NCBI GenBank assembly: GCA_964565335.1
Contig: CAZMEN010000048.1
Coordinates: 1 to 20,917, forward strand
Origin: Litorimonas sp964565335
GTDB lineage: Bacteria > Pseudomonadota > Alphaproteobacteria > Caulobacterales > Maricaulaceae
Direction of reading: 5' to 3'
DNA length: 20,917 nucleotides
The translations under genes were made by a program, and so were the position numbers. This document shows positions 14,682 through 20,917 of the stretch, piece by piece; position 1 is the stretch's first letter; each line of letters begins with the position of its first letter. The notes below the pieces were generated by a model, which had not been told where the DNA came from, ran no database searches, and worked only from the letters and a program-made list of their open reading frames with translations.

Positions 14682-14910
14682 AATTTCCTCTTCTGCCTTA
14701 GCGGCATGTTCCCTTGTATAATATTGTATAATTCTCTCTGGACGCTTCACAGCTATTGCCAAAGGTTTGAATCATCGTTTGGCAAGGCGCTCTGAAGCAT
14801 TGCAAAGCGCGTTCCGCGCAGCTTGCCTGAGCCACAGCGGGCGTTAGACAGCATTAAAAGGGTAAAGGCCGACGAGAGAAAAATGAGATAAGTTTTCACA
14901 AACAATGCCC
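14682..14910 (-). promoter_or_regulatory. 229-bp gap splitting the catabolic block; phased TTGTATAAT repeat
   Basis: This is the only sizeable gap between 12560 and 20898. TTGTATAAT occurs at 14714-14722 and again at 14724-14732, one helical turn apart, about 35-65 bp upstream of the hydratase start. The pair also has partial dyad symmetry, which suits a repressor operator or duplicated -10-like elements. GGCAAG (14781-14786) and CTTGCC (14822-14827) could close a stem over 35 nt. It lacks a T tract, so I do not call a terminator. A separate promoter for the hydratase-KSI-thiolase-propeller unit is inferred. Confidence 0.45.
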
Positions 14911-15714
14911 TCAAGCCCGCTGACTACTGGTCGAAATAACTTCGCCAGTCATGTAACTCGAATAATCGGAGGCAAGGAAAACCATCACATTGGCCTGCTC
15001 CCACACTTCACTTCCGCGGCCAAAGGCCTCTTTGGCCTCAAGCTCAGCAAGGAGCTCTTTACTTGTGACCTTGTGTAGGAAAGGATGCAACGCAAGACTG
15101 GGCGCAACCGCATTGACCCGAACGCCATACTCCGCACCTTCCACGCCTGCACATCGCGTGAGCGCCATAACGCCGGCTTTAGCCGCCGCATAATGGGCTT
15201 GTCCCTTTTGTGCTCGCCACCCCAGAACCGAGGCGTTATTGACAATCACGCCCCCGCTGCCGCCAGAGTCATAAGAGGCTTTCATATATTGCATCGCCGC
15301 ACGGTTAATACGGAAGCAGCCATTAAGCGTCACATCCATGACCACCATCCACTGCTCATCGGTCATATCAACAACGTTTGCCGTGCCGCCTAACCCCGCA
15401 TTATTAATAACAACATCGATACCGCCGAGTGATGTTCCGGCAGTCTTTATCAAGCCGTCAACATCCTCCTGCTTAGTCACATTACAGATGGCATAATCAG
15501 GGCGTTGGCCTGTCTCGGCCTCTAAGGTGTCTTGCGCCTTTTGCAGGCGGCCTTCATGGATGTCCGAGATAAAAACCTGCGCACCTTCTTCGATGCATTT
15601 TTTAGCCGCCGCGAAGCCAATACCTGTGCCGGCTGCTGCTGTAATCACAACGCGCTTTCCTTTCAGAAGGCCATGGCCTGGCACATATTCCGGTATGTTT
15701 TTAAGGTCTGTCAT
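14911..15714 (-). CDS. ipdF: IpdF-like short-chain dehydrogenase (steroid ring C/D degradation)
   Basis: 267 residues. The SDR cofactor motif is an unusual TAAAGTGIG (residues 25-33) preceded by GHGLLKGKRVVI. NNAGLGGTA follows, then the catalytic Ser in NNASVLGWRAQ and the YAAAK Tyr/Lys. These signatures (VTAAAGTGIG, NAGLGG, NNASVLGWRAQ, HYAAAKAGVMALTRC, ASDYSSYMTGEVIS) agree closely with what I recall of mycobacterial IpdF/Rv3559c. That KstR2-regulon enzyme oxidises the 5-hydroxy group on the CoA ester made during HIP (steroid rings C and D) degradation. The gene begins 2 bp after the FadE30-like gene ends, the same neighbour as in Mycobacterium. Confidence in the family is high; the exact substrate is inferred. 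Confidence 0.88.
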   Translation of the reverse strand: MTDLKNIPEYVPGHGLLKGKRVVITAAAGTGIGFAAAKKCIEEGAQVFISDIHEGRLQKAQDTLEAETGQRPDYAICNVTKQEDVDGLIKTAGTSLGGIDVVINNAGLGGTANVVDMTDEQWMVVMDVTLNGCFRINRAAMQYMKASYDSGGSGGVIVNNASVLGWRAQKGQAHYAAAKAGVMALTRCAGVEGAEYGVRVNAVAPSLALHPFLHKVTSKELLAELEAKEAFGRGSEVWEQANVMVFLASDYSSYMTGEVISTSSQRA

Positions 15715-15716
15715 AC

Positions 15717-16889
15717 TTAGCCTTTTATAACTGTGCCGCCGCCGCGCGGTTCTTTGGGCATGCCCAAAGCGCGTTCAGCAATAATATTGCGTTGTATCTG
15801 ATTGGTCCCGCCGTAAATCGTATCGGACCGTGAAAACAAAAACAGCTTTTGCATTTTGTTATATTCGCCCTCTTCTAGGATTTCAGCAGATGCACCCATG
15901 ACATCCATAGCAAGTTCGCCCAAATCACGATGCCAACTCGCCCAGTAAATTTTGGACATGTAACCCTCTTTGGTAAGTTCACCTGTCTCAGCGGCTTCGA
16001 GGGTGCGCAGCGCCGTAAACCGCATAATCTTCAACCCCGCATAGGCCTTCGCAATTCGTTGACGAATATGCGGGTCACGAGATGCGCCGTTTTTCTTCGC
16101 TAATTCCACAATTTGGCGGAACTCATCCGCAAAGGTCATTTGTTGACCGAGTGTGGACGCGCCGCGTTCAAAACCCAAAAGCGCCATCGCAATTTTCCAA
16201 CCATCACCGATGCCGCCGATGATATCCTCTTCCCCGCAAACGGCGCCGTCAAAGAAGACTTCGTTAAACTCGGCTGTGCCGCTCATCTGTTTAATCGGGC
16301 GAATATCAATGCCTGGCTGATCGAGTTTAACGAGCAGGAAGACTAATCCGTGACGCCCGATTGAACCCTCTTCCGCACGGGCGACGACAAAGATATAATC
16401 CGAATCCATTGCCAAAGATGTCCAAATCTTTTGGCCGTCAATAACCCACTGTCCGTTTTCAACGCGCGCTTTTGTTTTAATGTTAGACAGGTCTGAACCT
16501 GCATTGGGTTCGCTATAGCCTTGGCACCAAAACTCGGTACCCTCTTTTATACCCGGAAGATATTTTGCTTTTTGTTCTTCCGTCCCAAAAGCAATAATTG
16601 TTGGCGCTAAAAGCGTCTCGCCGATATGACCCGCGCGTCCCGGCCCGCCATGGGCAGCATATTCTTCATTGAAACCGACAACATCATTAAGGCTGGCTCC
16701 GCGCCCGCCATATTCAATGGGCCAACTTACCCCAATCCAGCCCGCCTCCCCCATTTTGCGTTCCCATTGCAGGCGCAACCCCGGAAAAGCCTCTTCGTCA
16801 CCGGGCGTCGCGCGGCCGCGCAAACATTCATACTCTCCGCAGAGATTATCCGTCATCCATTTCGAAAATTCCTCGCGCAACTCACTCAT
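15717..16889 (-). CDS. fadE30: FadE30-like acyl-CoA dehydrogenase
   Basis: 390 residues, full-length acyl-CoA dehydrogenase. Visible: WPIEYGGRGAS, FWCQGYSEPNAGSDLSNI (substrate/FAD region), QKIWTSLA, MSGTAEFNEVFFDG, GFERGASTLGQQM, HRDLGELAMDVMGAS and TIYGGTNQIQRNIIAERALG. The Glu of the usual C-terminal base position (YEGT) is Gly here. The Glu in GFERG lies where long-chain/isovaleryl-type enzymes carry their base, so it is the probable catalytic residue. The pattern matches mycobacterial FadE30 (Rv3560c), which dehydrogenates the propionyl-CoA side chain of the 5-hydroxy HIP intermediate. It overlaps the preceding acyl-CoA dehydrogenase by an ATGA and is followed 2 bp later by the ipdF-like gene. 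Confidence 0.88.
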   Translation of the reverse strand: MSELREEFSKWMTDNLCGEYECLRGRATPGDEEAFPGLRLQWERKMGEAGWIGVSWPIEYGGRGASLNDVVGFNEEYAAHGGPGRAGHIGETLLAPTIIAFGTEEQKAKYLPGIKEGTEFWCQGYSEPNAGSDLSNIKTKARVENGQWVIDGQKIWTSLAMDSDYIFVVARAEEGSIGRHGLVFLLVKLDQPGIDIRPIKQMSGTAEFNEVFFDGAVCGEEDIIGGIGDGWKIAMALLGFERGASTLGQQMTFADEFRQIVELAKKNGASRDPHIRQRIAKAYAGLKIMRFTALRTLEAAETGELTKEGYMSKIYWASWHRDLGELAMDVMGASAEILEEGEYNKMQKLFLFSRSDTIYGGTNQIQRNIIAERALGMPKEPRGGGTVIKG

Positions 16890-17950
16890 GCGGCACCTCC
16901 GAATATATGATCTGCGAGGCGGTCATAATCCCGCGCGGACCCCCCAAACATGGACTTATTTGCGCGGGCCCGTTTGAAGAAGAAATGCAGAGGGTATTCC
17001 CATGTGAAGCCAATCCCGCCATGAAGCTGTATCGCGTCGCCAGCGACTTTGAAAAACGCTTCCGTTGCATAGGCTTTCGCTATCAAGGCCGCCTGCGTTT
17101 TCTCTTCAGGAGGAGCAATCGCGGCCGCATAAACAGCAGAGCGCGCAGCTTCAATCAAGATGAACATATCTGCGCAACGATGTTTAATCGCTTGGAAACT
17201 CGCAATCGGGCGGCCAAATTGAACGCGTTGTCCCGCATATTCGAGCGTCATATCAAGGCATTTTTGTGCCCCGCCAACACACTCAGCGGCTAAAGCAATG
17301 AAAGATTGAGTAACGATTTCATTGAGCTGATCTTGCGTCGTGGTTCCTACAATAGTGATGTCGTTTTCTGCAACGCTGCTCCAATCCATCGCGCTAAAAC
17401 TTCGTGTTGGGTCCATGGTTTTTTCCGGGGTTATGGTAAGACCTTTAGCCCCCACTGGAATCGAAATAATTTCAATCCCATCATTTTTGCACCGCGACAG
17501 AAATATCACATCCGCGCAGTCCCCATAGACTGTATTGAAAACACGTTTTGCTTTAGCATCATGACCATCGCAATAAGCCGCTTTCATATCTCCTGACGCT
17601 ATTTTTGGCAGAAAGGTTTTCTTGGTATCTTCTGTGCCCACCGCCGAAATCAAATCAGCGACAATCCCGCAGGTCGTTAGAAAGGGAATAGCGCAAAGGC
17701 TCGCGCCCAATTCCTCCATTACCACGACACGGCCTAAATCGCCAAGGGCTGCCCCATCATAATCTTCATCAATCGCGATACCCGCCATGCCAAGTTCTTG
17801 CGCAAAGCTCTGCCATGCATCCACATCAAAGGCCTTGCCCAACTGATAAACCCGCTCAGGTCCCTTACCGCCATCATACCACTCTTGCAGAAACCCGCAA
17901 GCCGCCTCTCGAATCATGTCATGGTCATCGGTGAAAGGATAGGAGGCCAT
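16886..17950 (-). CDS. Short acyl-CoA dehydrogenase subunit of the steroid-catabolic type
   Basis: 354 residues. The N-terminal FTDDHDMIREAACGFL, central CVGGAQKCLDMTLEYAGQRV with QFGRPIASFQAIKHRCAD, and C-terminal AIQLHGGIGFTWEYPLHFFFKRA are the acyl-CoA dehydrogenase signatures. The middle beta domain is poorly conserved and lacks the usual substrate-region motif. The protein is shorter than the usual 380-390 residues and stops soon after the HGG motif. In steroid-degrading bacteria such short subunits (FadE28, FadE32, FadE33 types) form alpha2beta2 dehydrogenases with a second subunit. Its partner could be the FadE30-like protein, whose gene overlaps by ATGA, or the enzyme encoded beyond 20898. 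The ATG at 17948-17950 is 2 bp after the SDR stop. Confidence 0.85.
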   Translation of the reverse strand: MASYPFTDDHDMIREAACGFLQEWYDGGKGPERVYQLGKAFDVDAWQSFAQELGMAGIAIDEDYDGAALGDLGRVVVMEELGASLCAIPFLTTCGIVADLISAVGTEDTKKTFLPKIASGDMKAAYCDGHDAKAKRVFNTVYGDCADVIFLSRCKNDGIEIISIPVGAKGLTITPEKTMDPTRSFSAMDWSSVAENDITIVGTTTQDQLNEIVTQSFIALAAECVGGAQKCLDMTLEYAGQRVQFGRPIASFQAIKHRCADMFILIEAARSAVYAAAIAPPEEKTQAALIAKAYATEAFFKVAGDAIQLHGGIGFTWEYPLHFFFKRARANKSMFGGSARDYDRLADHIFGGAA

Positions 17951-17952
17951 GG

Positions 17953-18834
17953 CTAGGTTCCATAAACTTTCTGCGACGGCGGGGTTATTCCCTCTAATTC
18001 TGAAATCACATCTCCAATTTCGGACACCTCATATCGAGCGCCCTTATCCTTGACCGGACCTGTTTTCCAGCCTTCTGCAATAGAGAGTTTCCCGCCAAAG
18101 CTTTCAAAACAATGCCCATTGATATGAGACGATTTTTCGCTGACCAAGTAACACACCAAGGGGGCGACATTGGCAGGGTCATATTTATCAAAGCTGCCAT
18201 CTTCAGGCACCTTCATCATTTCTGCGAAAACATCTTCGGTCATGCCCGTACGCCCTTGTGGGGCCACCGAATTGGCCGTTATGCCGTAGCGAGAAAGTTC
18301 AGCCGATTGATTAAGGGTCAGGGTAAGGATACCGCCCTTGGCCGCGCTGTAATTGGTTTGCCCAACGGAGCCCTGAAGCCCTGCGCCTGAGCTTGTATTG
18401 ATAATCCGCGCATTGACCTCTTTTCCCTCTTTGCTTTGTTGACGCCAATATTTGGCCGCATGAGAACTGATGCAGAAATGACCCTTTAGGTGAACTTTAA
18501 TCACCAAATCCCAATCTTCCTCGGACAGCGAGGTGAACATGCGGTCGCGATTATTCCCTGCATTATTGACCACAGCATGGAGGTCGCCAAATTCGTCAAT
18601 GGTGGATTTCACGATGTCAAAGGCACTGCTATAATCCGTGATATCGCCAAGGTTGATGATCCCGTTACCGCCCGCCTTTATTATCGCATCAACCGTAGCT
18701 TGGGCTGTTTCGGCATTGATATCATTGACCACAACATTAGCGCCTTCTGCGCCGAGCGCGAGAGCATAAGCGCGGCCTAGGCCGCCGCCTGCACCCGTGA
18801 TGATAACGGTTCTATCTTTGCAGAAATCCCCCAT
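17953..18834 (-). CDS. Short-chain dehydrogenase of the 17-beta-HSD type 4 / Rv3548c type
   Basis: 293 residues. NAD(P)-binding TGAGGGLGRAYAL sits at about 14-26. NNAGNNRDRMFTSLSEEDWD and VHLKGHFCISSHAAKYW follow. The active site is INTSSGAGLQGSVGQTNYSA with the Tyr-x3-Lys. The C-terminal extension (FGGKLSIAEGWKTGPVKDKG) is typical of hydroxyacyl-CoA dehydrogenases related to the peroxisomal multifunctional enzyme. It closely resembles my memory of Rv3548c, a KstR2-regulon SDR, so it would oxidise a 3-hydroxyacyl-CoA during steroid ring C/D breakdown. The gene starts 2 bp after the FadA6-like thiolase ends and ends 2 bp before the acyl-CoA dehydrogenase starts. Substrate remains inferred. Confidence 0.87.
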   Translation of the reverse strand: MGDFCKDRTVIITGAGGGLGRAYALALGAEGANVVVNDINAETAQATVDAIIKAGGNGIINLGDITDYSSAFDIVKSTIDEFGDLHAVVNNAGNNRDRMFTSLSEEDWDLVIKVHLKGHFCISSHAAKYWRQQSKEGKEVNARIINTSSGAGLQGSVGQTNYSAAKGGILTLTLNQSAELSRYGITANSVAPQGRTGMTEDVFAEMMKVPEDGSFDKYDPANVAPLVCYLVSEKSSHINGHCFESFGGKLSIAEGWKTGPVKDKGARYEVSEIGDVISELEGITPPSQKVYGT

Positions 18835-18836
18835 CC

Positions 18837-19988
18837 TTATAGCCTTTCGATAATCGTTACATTAGCCACGCCGCCGCCCTCACACATAGTTTGAAGCCCA
18901 TAGCGAGACTTGCGGCGCTCCATTTCATGCAACAACGTGGTCATAAGCTTTGTTCCCGTTGAACCAAGGGGATGACCCAAAGCAATGGCTCCGCCATTTA
19001 CATTCGTCTTTTCGTGCGGGATGCCTGTTTCCTGCATCCATGCCATAGGAACAGAGGCAAAAGCTTCGTTGCATTCTGCAATATCAATATCATTGGCGCT
19101 CATACCCGCACGGCTCAGGGCGCGTTTTGTCGCCGCGATAGGACCCGTCAGCATCAAAATGGGGTCATCCCCCATCACACCCAAATGATGAATTCGTGCA
19201 CGGGGCTTAAGGCTATAGCGCTTCACTGCAGCTTCCGACGCAATCAAAACGGCCGAAGAGCCATCACAGGTCTGACTCGAAACACCCGCTGTAATCAAAC
19301 CATGTTCATCAAAAGCTTCGAGCTCTGCCATACGCTCCATCGTTGTGTTCGCGCGGATTGTTTCGTCCTGCCCCAATCCATTGATTGCAGTAATTTCTCG
19401 GTCGAAACGGCCTTCGCTCCGAGCCTTGTCAGCCCGCTGATGGCTAGCCAGTGAAAATTTCTCCAAGTCTTTGCGAGAAAAACCCCACTTTTTTGCGATT
19501 TCCGATGCCCCATAAAACTGATTAACCGGCGCTTTTCCAAAACGCTCTACCCAGCCCGGCGAAGTATGGAACACATGATCAAACCCCAACGTTTGCCCCG
19601 CAATCATCGCAGCGCCAATTGGAATTTTACTCATAGTCTGGACACCACCCGCAATCACCACATCTTGCGTTCCGCTCATCACAGCCTGCGCAGCAAAATG
19701 CACGGCTTGCTGGGACGAACCGCACTGCCTATCGATGGTTACGCCCGGCACGACTAAATCATAGCCCGCAACTAACCAGGCAGAGCGAGCAATATTCCCT
19801 GCCAGCGGACCAACGGCATCGAGACATCCGAAAATTACGTCATCATATTCTGTTTCGGGGATATCGTTACGTTCAACAATTTCCTTAATGACATGCGCGC
19901 CTAAATCTGCGCCATGTATATCTTGCAGACTTCCTCGCCGTTTGCCCGTGGGCGTACGCGTCGCATCAATTATATAAGCCTCAGCCAC
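18837..19988 (-). CDS. fadA6: FadA6-like thiolase (steroid catabolism)
   Basis: 383 residues with a GTG start (19986-19988), supported by AGGAGA just upstream and by MAEAYIIDATRTPTGKRRG as a natural N-terminus. The nucleophile is Cys89 in TIDRQCGSSQQAV. CNEAFASVPMAW, GGAIALGHPLGSTG (catalytic His) and LQTMCEGGGVANVTIIERL complete the active site. QCGSSQQAV, RARIHHL, DPILMLTGPI and the exact C-terminal pattern are those of the FadA5/FadA6 steroid thiolases rather than ordinary FadA. FadA6 performs the thiolytic step on the diketo-CoA left after opening of the last steroid rings. The gene begins 9 bp after the short acyl-CoA dehydrogenase and is followed 2 bp later by the Rv3548c-type SDR. Confidence 0.88.
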   Translation of the reverse strand: MAEAYIIDATRTPTGKRRGSLQDIHGADLGAHVIKEIVERNDIPETEYDDVIFGCLDAVGPLAGNIARSAWLVAGYDLVVPGVTIDRQCGSSQQAVHFAAQAVMSGTQDVVIAGGVQTMSKIPIGAAMIAGQTLGFDHVFHTSPGWVERFGKAPVNQFYGASEIAKKWGFSRKDLEKFSLASHQRADKARSEGRFDREITAINGLGQDETIRANTTMERMAELEAFDEHGLITAGVSSQTCDGSSAVLIASEAAVKRYSLKPRARIHHLGVMGDDPILMLTGPIAATKRALSRAGMSANDIDIAECNEAFASVPMAWMQETGIPHEKTNVNGGAIALGHPLGSTGTKLMTTLLHEMERRKSRYGLQTMCEGGGVANVTIIERL

Positions 19989-19997
19989 CTAAATCTC

Positions 19998-20894
19998 CTA
20001 AGCAAAGCTCTGACCGGGGCCGAGTGCGGCCTCTCCGTTCAAAACATAATCTTCTAATTTCTTCATGTGATAGTTTCGGTCGCCCCATTCCCCGCACAGG
20101 GCCCAGGCGCGTTTCATAAAGAGATGCAAATCCACCTCAAATGTATAGCCCATTCCGCCGTGTACCTGAATAGCGGTCTCCGCCGCCAGCATCGCTGTAT
20201 CAATCGCGGCAACTTTTGCATTGTGAACCGCCGCCCCGCCCTTGATAGCCGCGAGGTGCATAATGGGCCGGGTAAATTCAATCTGGGTATAAACATTTGC
20301 CAGTTGATGCTTCACCGCTTGGAAGGACCCAATCGGTTTTCCAAATTGATGGCGGTCTTGCGCATAGTCCACCGACATATCGACCATACGCTGTGAAAGA
20401 CCGATGAGTTGAGCAGCGGAGAGAACCGCGCCGTGAAAATTAACGCTTTCAATATTCTCGTCATTGCCGTTCTTAGCTTTGATTAATTTACGCAATGGAT
20501 CAATTGAGGTTACAGGTTTACCCGTTTCTGAAAGCGAAGCCTCTACATACGGGCGCAATTCACTTCTTACGGCACGCTGTATTGGCCCTGAAAGCTCGCC
20601 CTCCTCGGCGTGAGGGACCGTAATACCCGCAATCTCAATATAGGGTTCTGTCAAGCCCGCATAACCTGCTGCTTCCGCGACCGCGGCCATTACGACCAAA
20701 GGCTGCGCCAGCCCTCCAGCATTTTCTGGAACCATGAGGCCAAGCAAACCTAGTTCGGAAAATTGTGGCCAGAGGTCAGCGACCTCTTCTCCGGCCACCA
20801 TTTTTCGCATGCGTTCAACAGTGTTCTCACCCTCGAAGAAAGCTTTCGCGGCCTCAATTAAATCTTGCTGATCTTCTGTGAAACGGAAATCCAT
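19998..20894 (-). CDS. Short acyl-CoA dehydrogenase subunit (FadE32/FadE33-like)
   Basis: 298 residues from the ATG at 20892-20894, with GAGGAAG about 7 nt upstream. FRFTEDQQDLIEAAKAFF, WPQFSELGLLGLMVPE, MVDMSVDYAQDRHQFGKPIG with SFQAVKHQLAN, and AIQVHGGMGYTFEVDLHLF are acyl-CoA dehydrogenase signatures. About 90 residues of the usual length are absent, mostly from the middle beta domain that covers substrate and flavin. This matches the short subunits of steroid-catabolic alpha2beta2 dehydrogenases (FadE32 and FadE33 are about 320 residues). It should need a partner. The gene upstream, of which only the last codons are visible, is the best candidate. It is probably not an active homomer on its own. 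Confidence 0.85.
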   Translation of the reverse strand: MDFRFTEDQQDLIEAAKAFFEGENTVERMRKMVAGEEVADLWPQFSELGLLGLMVPENAGGLAQPLVVMAAVAEAAGYAGLTEPYIEIAGITVPHAEEGELSGPIQRAVRSELRPYVEASLSETGKPVTSIDPLRKLIKAKNGNDENIESVNFHGAVLSAAQLIGLSQRMVDMSVDYAQDRHQFGKPIGSFQAVKHQLANVYTQIEFTRPIMHLAAIKGGAAVHNAKVAAIDTAMLAAETAIQVHGGMGYTFEVDLHLFMKRAWALCGEWGDRNYHMKKLEDYVLNGEAALGPGQSFA

Positions 20895-20898
20895 GGCG

Positions 20899-20916
20899 CT
20901 ACTTCCTCGGCAATCC
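20899..20916 (-). CDS. 3' end of upstream gene, probably an acyl-CoA dehydrogenase (partial)
   Basis: Reading in from the right edge on the minus strand, one frame gives Gly-Leu-Pro-Arg-Lys then TAG at 20899-20901, 4 bp before the next ATG. Many full-length acyl-CoA dehydrogenases, including FadE30-type enzymes, end in ERxLGLPR-like sequence, so this is plausibly the tail of the large partner subunit. Only five residues are visible, so this is an inference from motif and position. Confidence 0.4.
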   Translation of the reverse strand, partial: GLPRK

Positions 20917-20917
20917 G

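Noticed and set aside
1..20917. CRISPR arrays, rRNA genes, phage modules or defence systems
   Set aside because: No regularly spaced repeats, rRNA-like sequence or characteristic proteins were seen.

Overview
The window looks like a chromosomal segment of an alphaproteobacterium of moderate GC. The basis is family recognition only: an EipA/DUF1134 envelope protein, an alphaproteobacterial-style elongator tRNA-Met, a Pseudomonas-type bkd operon, and dense, translationally coupled gene packing. A marine Hyphomonadaceae/Maricaulales-type host is my guess. The sequence is a draft: ten Ns at 1547-1556 sit inside a gene.

Layout. (1) 1-361 has no convincing gene but is full of nested inverted repeats, followed by a minus-strand tRNA with a CAU anticodon (362-438). 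(2) 541-4402 (minus) is a branched-chain 2-oxoacid dehydrogenase operon: E1-alpha, E1-beta, and an E2 with two lipoyl domains. No E3 gene is present. A divergent Lrp/AsnC regulator (4582-5079) is the likely bkdR, and the shared 179-bp intergenic region carries phased AACGTT motifs. (3) 5199-6866 is an unusual fusion of a degenerate aspartokinase-like domain to homoserine dehydrogenase. (4) 6923-9479 holds an EipA-like lipoprotein, a four-helix membrane protein of unknown function, OxyR with both redox cysteines at the E. coli positions, and a 62-residue membrane protein. (5) 9786-10688 is a lipoprotein of the formylglycine-generating enzyme family that keeps the catalytic cysteine pair. It sits in a more AT-rich stretch and converges on the next block.

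(6) 10862-20917 (minus) is the most notable region: about 10 kb of CoA-ester catabolic genes resembling the steroid ring C/D (HIP) degradation genes of the mycobacterial KstR2 regulon. In transcription order they are the tail of a probable acyl-CoA dehydrogenase, a short acyl-CoA dehydrogenase subunit, a FadA6-like thiolase, an Rv3548c-like SDR, a second short acyl-CoA dehydrogenase subunit, a FadE30-like dehydrogenase and an IpdF-like SDR, joined by gaps of 9 bp or less or by overlaps. After a 229-bp gap come a NodN/MaoC hydratase, a ketosteroid isomerase with its catalytic Tyr/Asp/Asp, a second thiolase, and an uncharacterised N-terminally anchored beta-propeller-like protein. The fadE30-ipdF adjacency matches the mycobacterial order as I remember it.

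Together the block would carry out successive dehydrogenation, hydration, oxidation and thiolysis of an indane-propionyl-CoA derived from a steroid nucleus, giving acetyl-, propionyl- and succinyl-CoA-type products. Genes for CoA activation (fadD3), ring hydrolysis (ipdAB) and A/B-ring cleavage are not in the window and would be expected beyond its right end. All family assignments come from remembered sequence motifs, not from searches.
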